Positions 1-8,188 of a stretch of 64,000 bases of DNA are shown piece by piece. The notes under the pieces are model-generated. The model did no database searches, was not told the DNA's origin, and saw nothing but the letters and a program-made list of their open reading frames with translations. Within the stretch, counting starts at the first letter, position 1. Each line of letters starts with the position of its first letter. This DNA comes from Paenibacillus sp. USDA918EY (GTDB lineage Bacteria; Bacillota; Bacilli; Paenibacillales; Paenibacillaceae). The stretch is taken from NCBI RefSeq assembly GCF_009870825.1, contig NZ_WTWY01000001.1:558001-622000 (forward strand), in the 5' to 3' direction. The translations under genes and the position numbers were made by a program.

Positions 1-783
1 TCTTTTCCCAAAACGGAGATCAACTCCAAGGACGAAGTCGGCGAGTTGTATCGCGTTTTTATCAGCATGGTAGATGAATTGAAACGTCTCATGGAAGGCA
101 TCCGAACGAGCGAGAAAAAGAAACGCGAGGCCGAGCTCACCGCCCTGCAGGCGCAAATTCGCCCCCATTTTCTCTATAATTCTCTCAACACCATCAAGTA
201 TTTGGCCAAGCTGAACGGAGTGCCCAATATCGAAGAGGTGTCCGGTTCGCTCATCGAGCTGATGCGCGGCTTGCTGGGGAATTCCAACGAATTTCTGACG
301 CTGCGCGAAGAACTGGACTATGTGTACAGTTATATTTCGATCGTGAAATACAAATATTTGGAGCCGATCGAGGTGCACACGCAAATTGAAGACGACGCTT
401 TGCTGGAGTGCCGGGTGCTGAAACTGGTGCTGCAGCCTCTCGTCGAAAATGCGATCATACACGGCATCGGTCCTTCCGGGGAAGGGGGATATGTCCTGAT
501 TCGCGTTTATGCGGAGCATCATGATCTGCGGATCGAAGTTACGGACAACGGCCGGGGCATGACGCAGGAACAGATGGACGCCCTGCTGGGAGACATGGGA
601 AAAGAGGACGCCCCGTCCCGCTTCAGCGGCATGGGGGTACGCAACGCGCACGAGCGGATCGTCCGGATGTTCGGCGAAACGTACGGTCTGAGCTTATACA
701 GCGAGCCGGGATTGTATACGAAGGTAGAAATCCGCTTTCCGAAAATACAACATGCAGAACAATCTGAACAAGAGGTGGTCTAA
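1..783 (+). CDS. YesM-type sensor histidine kinase, 5' end cut by window edge
   Basis: The last 260 codons of a membrane sensor kinase. The reading frame is open from base 1 and begins inside a HAMP-like linker (KDEVGELYRVF), so the extracellular sensor and membrane segments lie outside the window. The His_kinase motif RPHFLYNS is visible with the phospho-accepting His at bases 166-168, followed by an N-box (ENAIIHG, about 445-465) and the ATP-lid glycine motif DNGRGM near 544. This layout is typical of the LytS/YesM family, which phosphorylates YesN-type AraC response regulators. The stop is 2 bases before the next gene, a YesN partner, so the two form an operon. An internal TTG at 46 could be mistaken for a start but has no role. 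The family call is secure; the sensed ligand is unknown, presumably an oligosaccharide, judging from the importer downstream. Confidence 0.93.
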   Translation, partial: SFPKTEINSKDEVGELYRVFISMVDELKRLMEGIRTSEKKKREAELTALQAQIRPHFLYNSLNTIKYLAKLNGVPNIEEVSGSLIELMRGLLGNSNEFLTLREELDYVYSYISIVKYKYLEPIEVHTQIEDDALLECRVLKLVLQPLVENAIIHGIGPSGEGGYVLIRVYAEHHDLRIEVTDNGRGMTQEQMDALLGDMGKEDAPSRFSGMGVRNAHERIVRMFGETYGLSLYSEPGLYTKVEIRFPKIQHAEQSEQEVV

Positions 784-785
784 CC

Positions 786-2444
786 ATGTTTAAAGTGCTC
801 CTGATCGACGATGAGCCGTTGATCGGCAATGTGATAAGGACGTTATTCAACTGGAAGGAGCATGGGTTCGAGTTCGTCGGCGAAGCATACAGCGGGACGG
901 CGGCTTTGACGATGCTCGAAGAGTCGCCGCCGCACATCGCGATCATCGACGTGAATATGCCGGAGATGAACGGCGTGGAACTTCACGGGATCATTCGCGA
1001 GCGGTATCCGGCCATCAAGACGATCATGCTCAGCAGCTACGACGACTACGATTACGTGCGCGAATGCTTGCGAAGCGGGGCCGTCGACTATTTGCTCAAG
1101 CACCGGCTGGATGAACCGCTGCTGCGAAACGTGTTGAACAAGGCCGTTCAGGACCTGCAGCAGGAGAGCAGGGCGCAGGAAGGCAGGCTGGCAAGCCGCA
1201 AAATGGAAGAATCGATGAAGCCGGTATTCATAAGAAGCTACATCGCCGACCTGGTCAGGGGGAAGGAGGATGCCGGAACGTTTGACGCGGCCTCCGGGAT
1301 GGAAAATTTGTATCCCGACGCCGTCAGTTACACGGCAGCAGCGCTGCAGATCATTCCCTTCCTGCTGCTGACGGAGTCATTCAGCGATAGGCAAACGAAC
1401 CGGCTGGTGCAGCAGGCGGTCGATGTGATGCAGCAAAGCCTTGGAGATATTCATGAACGGACGGCCGCTTATGTAGAGAACGGAAGGGTGGTTGTCGTGT
1501 TTGCGTTCAAGGACCGCAGCGAGCATACCGGCGCGAGCGAGGCACACCGCTGGATGGGGAAGGTTCAGCATGCGCTTGAGCTGATGCTGAACCTGAAATC
1601 CGCTTATGCTCTTGGGCATCCTTGCACAAGCCTGTCGCAGCTCGGAGCCAGCTACAGATCGGCCGAGAAGGCGCTTGATGCTTCTCCTGCCGGCGAGCCG
1701 GATGCCATGGCCGCAGATGCTGATCGAACGAACCCGTCCGCAGGGGGCAGAACGATCGCACCGCAGCTGCGTGTTGCCCTCACCATCGAAGAACAGAAGC
1801 AGCTGCTTCTTGCCATGGAAAGTTTGGACCAAGAGAGGCTGCGCCGCCTCATCGCCTCGGTGTGCGGTTCGGTCCGCCGTCAGCCGCTCCATTCCCCTGC
1901 GGTGCAATTGATCGTCAGCGAGCTTCTGCACACCGGCGATAAAGCTATAAAAAAATCAATCCCCACGTCTGCGCCCGAAACCGCCCGGGATGGACTCCCG
2001 CCGCGCGGTGATTTGGGGCGGATCGGCAGCATGGCTGAACTGGAGCAATGGCTGCAGTCCTACTTCGCCGCCTTGCTGAACTTGCTCAAACAGCAGCGTA
2101 CTGCAGGCAGCTATTCCCGGCATGTGTCGCAGGCGATCCATTTCATTTTGGAGCGGTACCAAGGTTACGTCACCCTGGAGATGGCGGCGGGCGCAATCGG
2201 GCTCAATCCTTCCTATTTAAGCCGATTATTCAAAGAGGAGACCGGGTACACCTTCTCCGAATATGTGAACCGGGTCCGAATCGATGCCGGGAAGAAGCTT
2301 CTGGAGAGCGGGCAATATTCGGTGAAACAAATCAGCAGCCAAGTAGGTTTTACGACGTACAACTATTTTTTCAAAGTATTCAAAGAATTCACAGGCATGA
2401 CGCCGCATGCCTATTTGAGCAGCCTCCGGCCGGAGACCATATGA
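786..2444 (+). CDS. YesN-type response regulator with AraC DNA-binding domain
   Basis: A 552-residue response regulator. Residues 1-120 form a CheY-like receiver with acidic pair D8/D9, phospho-acceptor D55 in IIDVNMPEMNG and the conserved Lys in DYLLKH. A long poorly conserved middle region (about 125-440) follows, then two AraC helix-turn-helix units at about 445-545 (GAIGLNPSYLSRLFKEETG and ISSQVGFTTYNYFFKVFKE). The start ATG follows an AGAGGTGG site at 771-778. It is co-transcribed with the kinase just upstream and lies directly before a sugar-binding lipoprotein gene with a recognisable promoter. By analogy with other YesMN-importer arrangements it probably activates that importer operon when the kinase detects its sugar; this role is inferred. 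Confidence 0.92.
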   Translation: MFKVLLIDDEPLIGNVIRTLFNWKEHGFEFVGEAYSGTAALTMLEESPPHIAIIDVNMPEMNGVELHGIIRERYPAIKTIMLSSYDDYDYVRECLRSGAVDYLLKHRLDEPLLRNVLNKAVQDLQQESRAQEGRLASRKMEESMKPVFIRSYIADLVRGKEDAGTFDAASGMENLYPDAVSYTAAALQIIPFLLLTESFSDRQTNRLVQQAVDVMQQSLGDIHERTAAYVENGRVVVVFAFKDRSEHTGASEAHRWMGKVQHALELMLNLKSAYALGHPCTSLSQLGASYRSAEKALDASPAGEPDAMAADADRTNPSAGGRTIAPQLRVALTIEEQKQLLLAMESLDQERLRRLIASVCGSVRRQPLHSPAVQLIVSELLHTGDKAIKKSIPTSAPETARDGLPPRGDLGRIGSMAELEQWLQSYFAALLNLLKQQRTAGSYSRHVSQAIHFILERYQGYVTLEMAAGAIGLNPSYLSRLFKEETGYTFSEYVNRVRIDAGKKLLESGQYSVKQISSQVGFTTYNYFFKVFKEFTGMTPHAYLSSLRPETI

Positions 2445-2488
2445 TAAAACCGTAAAAATTGTGGAGTAAATAGTCATATTATTAGAAT

Positions 2489-2515
2489 TTGCGGTCATGA
2501 CGGATGAACTATAAT
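2489..2515 (+). promoter_or_regulatory. candidate sigma-A promoter of the importer operon
   Basis: A perfect TATAAT at 2510-2515 is preceded by a weak -35 TTGCGG at 2489-2494, a spacing of 15 bases. It lies about 70 bases before the binding-protein start and upstream of a CcpA-like site. The short spacing and poor -35 fit a promoter that needs an activator such as the YesN regulator; this is inference from sequence only. Confidence 0.45.
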
Positions 2516-2530
2516 ACTGACAGACACCAC

Positions 2531-2544
2531 GGGAAACGCTTTCA
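2531..2544 (+). promoter_or_regulatory. CcpA (cre) site candidate
   Basis: GGGAAACGCTTTCA matches the cre consensus TGWNANCGNTNWCA except at the first base. It lies just downstream of the TATAAT at 2510, so bound CcpA would block transcription of the importer genes when preferred sugars are present. Confidence 0.5.
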
Positions 2545-2584
2545 ACAACGGTTCAGAACTACATAAAACGGAGGTCATTCATTC

Positions 2585-4174
2585 ATGTCCAAACACTGGG
2601 GAAGAGGCGCGCTGAGCACAGCGCTCATCTCGGCATTATTACTCGCGGGATGCGGTTCCAATAGCGAAAAGGGAGCCGAACCCAAAAACGCGGAGGGTTC
2701 ATCCGAAACAACGGTCAACGCATCCGGGTTTCCGCTGACCAAAGATCCTATTACGCTGAAAATGTTTACCCGGATTGCTCCCGCCAACGGCCCGTTCAAG
2801 GACATGCCTGTTTTCCAGGATTACGAGAAAATGAGCAACGTCCATGTCGAATTCACCGAAGCGCCGACGGACGGATTTCAGGAAAAGAAAAATCTCCTGT
2901 TTGCGTCCAACGAGCTGCCTGACGCTTTTTACCGGTCGGGAATTACGCAGCTGGAAGCAACCCGCTACGGAACGGGCGGCCAATTGATTCCGTTGGAAGA
3001 TTTGATCGACAAATATGCGCCCAACCTCAAGGGTCTGATGGAGAAATATCCGGAGATCCGTTCGGGCATCACGACGCCGGAGGGCCATATTTATGCGATC
3101 CCGGGCATTGTTACCCTTGATGCTGCCCGCACGGACAAAAAATGGATCAACCAGGCGTGGCTTAAGAAGCTGAACCTGGACGTGCCGGAGACGACAGACG
3201 AACTGTACGACGTATTGGTCGCCTTCCGCGACAAGGATCCGAACGGGAACGGCAAAAAAGACGAGCTGCCGATGACTGCGCGTCCGCCGGTGCCGGGTCA
3301 GGGGCTGCCGATCGTCAACATGATGAGCGGTTCGTTCGGCCTCGATCAACAGCTGGGCTATAACATCAATCTCGTCAACGACAAGGTCGAAATCTGGATG
3401 GGCAACGATCGGAACAAAGAGATGCTCCAGTATCTGAACAAGCTTTATACGGAAAAGCTGCTCGATCCCGATATGTTCTCGCAGAAGGAAGCCGACTACC
3501 TTGCGAAGCAGTCTTCGGGCAACACCGGCTTGTTCTTTGACCAGACGAACAATGTGTTCATGCCGATCAAGGATCAATATACGGGCATCGCGCCGTTCAA
3601 AGGTCCGCACGGCGATCAGATGCAAAGCCAGGGCGCGCCTGTCGCCCGGGACTTCGGAGCTTTTGCCATCACCTCCGCGAACAAGAACCCGGAAGTCACG
3701 ATGCGCTGGATCGATTACTTCTACAGCGACGAAGGCTCGACGATGCTGCGTTTCGGCAGGGAAGGCGAGAACTACGAAATGAAAGACGGCATTCCTTATT
3801 ATACGGAAGCTTTCCTCGCGACGGGCAACCAAGCCAAAATCACGCCGTATGCAGGCGGCGGAGCGCCGCATCTGATCAGCGATAAGGTTGCTTCCTTCAT
3901 CAATCCTCCGCAGGTTCAGGAAGCACAGGACAAGCTGACTCCGTTCATGCCGAAGGTTCGTTACGCATCGCCGATGTTCGATGAGAAAACGGCTCAGGAA
4001 GTCAACGTCCTGCGTAATGACATCGACAAATATTACGAAGAGCAGAGCGCGAAGTTTATCGCCGGAGCACTCAGCTTCGATAAGTGGGATGAATTCCAAT
4101 CCACGCTTAAAAAGATGAAAATCGACAAGCTGCAGGACCTGTATCAGCAAGCCTACGACAAGATGGCAAAATAA
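2585..4174 (+). CDS. ABC transporter extracellular sugar-binding lipoprotein (LplA-type)
   Basis: A 529-residue solute-binding protein. It has a lipoprotein signal peptide with lipobox LLAGC, so Cys22 is probably the lipidated residue, followed by a Ser/Glu-rich linker and a family 1 binding-protein fold (segments such as NELPDAFYRSG and PDEQ-rich C-lobe helices). It holds an oligosaccharide at the outer membrane face and delivers it to the two permeases encoded next. A GGAGGT site at about 2570-2575 supports the ATG. The set binding protein, LplB-like permease, YtcP-like permease is the layout of aldouronate and oligosaccharide importers in Paenibacillus. No importer ATPase gene follows, so a shared MsmX-like ATPase is presumably used. 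The exact sugar cannot be read from the sequence; downstream GH51 and GH2 suggest arabinose-decorated oligosaccharides. Confidence 0.92.
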   Translation: MSKHWGRGALSTALISALLLAGCGSNSEKGAEPKNAEGSSETTVNASGFPLTKDPITLKMFTRIAPANGPFKDMPVFQDYEKMSNVHVEFTEAPTDGFQEKKNLLFASNELPDAFYRSGITQLEATRYGTGGQLIPLEDLIDKYAPNLKGLMEKYPEIRSGITTPEGHIYAIPGIVTLDAARTDKKWINQAWLKKLNLDVPETTDELYDVLVAFRDKDPNGNGKKDELPMTARPPVPGQGLPIVNMMSGSFGLDQQLGYNINLVNDKVEIWMGNDRNKEMLQYLNKLYTEKLLDPDMFSQKEADYLAKQSSGNTGLFFDQTNNVFMPIKDQYTGIAPFKGPHGDQMQSQGAPVARDFGAFAITSANKNPEVTMRWIDYFYSDEGSTMLRFGREGENYEMKDGIPYYTEAFLATGNQAKITPYAGGGAPHLISDKVASFINPPQVQEAQDKLTPFMPKVRYASPMFDEKTAQEVNVLRNDIDKYYEEQSAKFIAGALSFDKWDEFQSTLKKMKIDKLQDLYQQAYDKMAK

Positions 4175-4217
4175 TGGACATCATACGATTTCCCGCATTC
4201 GTTAGGAGTAGATGCTT

Positions 4218-5180
4218 ATGAAGAGCGCTCAAGTCCACGTCAATGCTGCGCCGTCCCGGAAAATTCCGGGACGGCGGGGCCGTGTATGGAAACAGATGGC
4301 AAAACGGTTGGACCTGTATCTTATGCTGCTGCTGCCCATCGCCTGGTATTTGATTTTTCATTACGGGCCGATGTACGGACTGCAAATTGCCTTTAAAAAT
4401 TTCAATCCGGCCAAGGGGATCTTCGGCAGCAGTTGGGTCGGTTTTGACCACATTCTACGCTTTTTTGATTCGTTTTATTTTTGGAGGCTGCTGTGGAACA
4501 CGTTATCGATAAACCTGTTCTCGCTGCTCATCGCATTCCCTATTTCCATCTTGCTTGCACTGATCGTCAACGAAATTCGCAGCAAGACGTTCAGCAAAGT
4601 ACTGCAAAACATTACGTTTATTCCGCATTTTATTTCCGTCGTCGTCATCGTCGGCATTCTGAACGTTTTCCTCTCGCCGACCACGGGGCCGGTCAATTCG
4701 CTGATCGAAGCTCTCGGCGGGTCGCCGATCCGTTTTCTGGAGGAAGCCGGTTGGTTTAAGACCATTTTCATCGGCTCGAACATATGGCAGAACATGGGCT
4801 GGCAATCCATCATCTATATCGCGGCGCTCAGCGGAGTGAATCCGCAGCTGTATGAAGCGGCCAAGATGGACGGCGCTTCCAGACTGCGGCGCGTATGGCA
4901 TATTTCCTTGCCGGGCATCGTGCCCGTCATCGTTATTATGCTTATTCTGGATATCGGGCATTTCATGGACATCGGTTTCGAGAAAATCCTGCTCATGCAA
5001 AATAACTTGAATATTGAATCAAGCGACGTCATATCCACGTTCGTGTATACAACCGGCATTCTGAAAGGCGAATACAGCTATACGGCGGCGATCGGATTGT
5101 TTAATTCGGTTATCAATCTAATACTGCTGATACTTGTCAACCGGTTCGCACGCAAAGTATCGGAGACCAGCTTATGGTAA
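4218..5180 (+). CDS. sugar ABC transporter permease (LplB-type)
   Basis: A roughly 320-residue inner-membrane permease with about six hydrophobic segments. The cytoplasmic EAA loop that contacts the ATPase is clear: EAAKMDGASRLRRVWHISLP near residue 215. Two in-frame ATGs occur at 4212 and 4218; the TAGGAGT site at 4203-4209 is better spaced for 4218 (MKSAQVHV), so that start is preferred. It lies 43 bases after the binding-protein gene and 15 bases before the second permease. It forms the heterodimeric channel with YtcP-type partner 5196-6089. Confidence 0.92.
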   Translation: MKSAQVHVNAAPSRKIPGRRGRVWKQMAKRLDLYLMLLLPIAWYLIFHYGPMYGLQIAFKNFNPAKGIFGSSWVGFDHILRFFDSFYFWRLLWNTLSINLFSLLIAFPISILLALIVNEIRSKTFSKVLQNITFIPHFISVVVIVGILNVFLSPTTGPVNSLIEALGGSPIRFLEEAGWFKTIFIGSNIWQNMGWQSIIYIAALSGVNPQLYEAAKMDGASRLRRVWHISLPGIVPVIVIMLILDIGHFMDIGFEKILLMQNNLNIESSDVISTFVYTTGILKGEYSYTAAIGLFNSVINLILLILVNRFARKVSETSLW

Positions 5181-5195
5181 AGGGGGAAAATGAGC

Positions 5196-6089
5196 ATGTC
5201 TAATCAAGCTTCCATAAGCCGATCGTCGGATGAAAAGATATTCGATGCCGTTATATATACCATTGCTGCACTTATCATTGTGATTGTGTTATATCCGCTC
5301 ATTTTCGTGGTCAGCGCTTCATTCAGCGATCCGGCGAAAGTATTGGGCGGGGAAGTATGGCTGCTGCCTAAAAACATATCCTTGGATGCTTACACAAACA
5401 TTCTGCACAACGGGAAAATATGGACCGGATACACCAACACGATCATATATACGGTGATTGGTACGGTCGTTAATATCATCATGACCGTGTTAGCGGCGTA
5501 TCCATTGTCTAGACCGGATCTTCCCGGCCGCAAGCTGCTCATGGTGATCATTACGCTTACGATGTTTTTCGGAGGCGGGCTCATTCCAACGTATCTGCTG
5601 GTCAAAAATTTGGGGCTGCTCGATACGATGTGGGCTTTGATCATTCCGGGCGCGATCGCAACGTATAATCTGATCGTGATGCGGACGTACTTTCAAACCA
5701 GCATACCTTGGGAACTGCAGGAAGCCGCCCATATCGACGGCTGCTCCAACTGGCGGCTGCTGCTGAACATTATCCTGCCTTTGTCCAAGCCGATCCTGGC
5801 CGTTATGGTTTTGTTTTACGCCGTCGGGCATTGGAACTCTTATTTTAACGCTTTGATCTACATCCGTAATGAAGCGCGTTATCCGCTTCAACTGGTTTTG
5901 AGAGAAATATTGTTGATCAGCCAGTCCGATGCCGTCGACGCTAACGTTGGGCTGGAAAATAAAGTGATGCTCGCCGAGAGCATCAAGTATGCGGTCATCA
6001 TGATCTCCAGCCTGCCCATTTTGATCATGTATCCATTTGTGCAGCGGCATTTCGTCAAAGGCGTCATGATCGGCTCCATCAAAGGGTAA
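5196..6089 (+). CDS. carbohydrate ABC transporter permease (YtcP-type)
   Basis: About 297 residues with six predicted membrane segments and an EAA loop (EAAHIDGCSNWRLLLNIILP). The C-terminus QRHFVKGVMIGSIKG is the usual ending of YtcP/LplC-type permeases. The first ATG at 5190 directly abuts the AGGGGGAA ribosome site at 5181-5188, while ATG 5196 is spaced 7 bases from it, so 5196 is preferred. It is the second channel subunit of the importer and is probably co-transcribed with the arabinofuranosidase that follows. Confidence 0.92.
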   Translation: MSNQASISRSSDEKIFDAVIYTIAALIIVIVLYPLIFVVSASFSDPAKVLGGEVWLLPKNISLDAYTNILHNGKIWTGYTNTIIYTVIGTVVNIIMTVLAAYPLSRPDLPGRKLLMVIITLTMFFGGGLIPTYLLVKNLGLLDTMWALIIPGAIATYNLIVMRTYFQTSIPWELQEAAHIDGCSNWRLLLNIILPLSKPILAVMVLFYAVGHWNSYFNALIYIRNEARYPLQLVLREILLISQSDAVDANVGLENKVMLAESIKYAVIMISSLPILIMYPFVQRHFVKGVMIGSIKG

Positions 6090-6154
6090 AGACCCTGGCA
6101 GACACCTTGATCCACAGCGATTCTTTCTTAACGTCATACTCATGGAGGTATATT

Positions 6155-8188
6155 GTGCAAACGAATGCGACGATTACTATTGATTGCAACAGGCCCGAAG
6201 AGCATACGATCCATCCCTATCTTTTCGGGCATTTCGTCGAAGATATCCGCGACCATATGGAAGCGATGCTGGCTTTTCCTTTAAGAGACATGGATTTCGA
6301 AAGCGACAAGACCGGTGAGATCGCCGTCTCCGGAAGCTGGCTTCCTTATACGAACGGCAAAAATACGCAATATGCGCTGGAGGCGCCGGCCCAAAGGCAT
6401 TCGGGCCGCGCACAGCGCATCCGGATTTTGAGCGACGACGAGGCTTATGCGGGCATTGCGCAAAGAGCCGCGCTAAAGGGACCGACGGCTTACACGGTCA
6501 AAATCGTCGCCCGTGCATCCGTTGAGCTGCACTATTTGATCGTGGACGCGGTGGATCGGCGGACGGAGGAACTTCTCGGGCGTGCGCGCATGGAGCTGAA
6601 AAGCCACAATTGGCAGGAAGCCGAAGCGAGCCTGACAGTTTCACGAAGCTGTTCCGACGCGGAGATTCGCGTCTATGTTCCGGAAGATCATCCCCGCTGG
6701 ATCGATCACGTATCAACAGGCTTGCTTTGGCTCGATCACGTGTCTTTGCTTCCTGAAGACAGCATCGGTATGGTGAAACGTGAAGTGATGGACATGACCC
6801 GGCCTCTGAATGCGGGAATGATGAGACTCGCGGGAAATTACATCAGCGCCTACCACTGGGAACATGGCGTAGGGCCAGTTCTTGAGCGGCCCGTGATGTA
6901 CAACGAAGCTTGGGGAGGATGGACCAGCAAGTACTTCGGGACGGACGAGTTTATCGGGTTTTGCCGGGAGCTGCAGGTTGAGCCGCTAATCTGCGTCAAT
7001 GACGGATCCGGGACGCCGGAGGAAGCCGCTAAATGGGTGGAATATTGCAACGGAAGCATTGACACGCCGATGGGAGCCCTGCGGGCGGCGAACGGTCATC
7101 CGGAGCCGTATAACGTTCAGTATTGGGAAATCGGCAATGAAGTATGGGGTCAGTGGCAGGTGGGCACTTGCTCCGCCGACCGGTTCGCGGAGCGCTGCAA
7201 GGCATTCGCGCAAGCGATGAAAGCCGTTGACCCTTCGATCGTCATTTTGGCCTGCGGGCATACCGATCCGGAATGGAACAAGCCGGTGCTCGATATAGCG
7301 GGAGAACACATCGACTATTTGACGATGCATTTATACCACGGCTTTGGACGCTTCGGGATGAACCGGGAAACGCCGGCCGAGGAACGATACAAAGCCATCG
7401 CGACATTCCCGGAATGGACCCGCAAAGATATCGGGCAAGCGGTGGAGCTTATTCGCGCAAATCCGAAGACCAGCCATGTGAAACTCGCCATTACCGAATA
7501 CAACACGATGCATTATCCGAACACGAACCGGAAAGGTTTGCCGGACGAACATACATTGGGCGCCGCTGTCGCGAATGCCGCCAACCTGAACGAAATGCTT
7601 CGCGCAAGCGACATGGTGCACATCGGCAGCTTCTCCGATCTGGTGAACGGCTGGCTCGGAGGATGTATACGCGTGGGCGACTACTACGCCGATCAAAACA
7701 GCGGCAAGGTCTCCGGCTGGAGCGGCCTGCCTCTCACCGTGTATGGAACGCCGACGTATGAAGTGTTAAAGCTTTACGCCAATCGGGGAATCCGGCGGAT
7801 CCTGCCCGTGGATACGGTGTGCGGCACCTTTTCCGTGCAGTCGCCGAAACAGACACCGGTGGGGCTGGATGAACTTCCCGATTTGGACGTTGTGGCCTGT
7901 ACGAATGACGACGGAAGCGTCATCACCCTGTTTATCGTGAACCGCAGCCTGCATGAGGTGAAGGCCAAGCTTGCGCTCCAATCCTTCGACTTTTCCGGGG
8001 ACACCGTCCTGCATGAGATCACGGGGGATTCCTTTGAAGACATCAATTCCGTATTCGAGCCGGATCGAATCGTTTGTACGACCCGCACCGTTCCCGCTTC
8101 CGACTGGAAGGACGGGTATCCTTTACGGAAAACATCCGTTTATGCAGTCGAAATCAAGTCAGCGCAGAAATCAGGAGGAAAGAAATGA
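6155..8188 (+). CDS. GH51 alpha-L-arabinofuranosidase, cytoplasmic
   Basis: A 677-residue enzyme that removes terminal alpha-L-arabinofuranose from arabino(xylo)oligosaccharides. There is no signal peptide, so it acts on imported sugars. The N-terminal HPYLFGHFVED block is typical of GH51, the acid/base is in EIGNEVWG (about E329) and the nucleophile in AITEYNTMH (about E448), with the beta-sandwich at the C-terminus. The start is taken as GTG 6155 because GGAGGT at 6144-6149 is well placed; an earlier in-frame TTG at 6107 lacks a site. It follows the permease by 65 bases and its stop overlaps the next start (ATGA), so it is translationally coupled to the GH2 gene. It is slightly longer than the common 500-residue GH51 because of an N-terminal carbohydrate-binding-like region before about residue 210. 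Confidence 0.93.
   Translation: MQTNATITIDCNRPEEHTIHPYLFGHFVEDIRDHMEAMLAFPLRDMDFESDKTGEIAVSGSWLPYTNGKNTQYALEAPAQRHSGRAQRIRILSDDEAYAGIAQRAALKGPTAYTVKIVARASVELHYLIVDAVDRRTEELLGRARMELKSHNWQEAEASLTVSRSCSDAEIRVYVPEDHPRWIDHVSTGLLWLDHVSLLPEDSIGMVKREVMDMTRPLNAGMMRLAGNYISAYHWEHGVGPVLERPVMYNEAWGGWTSKYFGTDEFIGFCRELQVEPLICVNDGSGTPEEAAKWVEYCNGSIDTPMGALRAANGHPEPYNVQYWEIGNEVWGQWQVGTCSADRFAERCKAFAQAMKAVDPSIVILACGHTDPEWNKPVLDIAGEHIDYLTMHLYHGFGRFGMNRETPAEERYKAIATFPEWTRKDIGQAVELIRANPKTSHVKLAITEYNTMHYPNTNRKGLPDEHTLGAAVANAANLNEMLRASDMVHIGSFSDLVNGWLGGCIRVGDYYADQNSGKVSGWSGLPLTVYGTPTYEVLKLYANRGIRRILPVDTVCGTFSVQSPKQTPVGLDELPDLDVVACTNDDGSVITLFIVNRSLHEVKAKLALQSFDFSGDTVLHEITGDSFEDINSVFEPDRIVCTTRTVPASDWKDGYPLRKTSVYAVEIKSAQKSGGKK

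Noticed and set aside
2699..4150. Long open frame (483 codons) on the minus strand opposite the first binding-protein gene
   Set aside because: It has no recognisable domain and no ribosome site, and the plus-strand gene is unmistakable. High-GC codon use creates such mirror frames throughout the window, for example at 8140-9378, 28489-29463 and 36326-37399.
8074..8184. A longer start for the GH2 gene
   Set aside because: It would overlap the GH51 gene by more than 110 bases; ATG 8185 has a strong AGGAGG site and the family N-terminus begins there.
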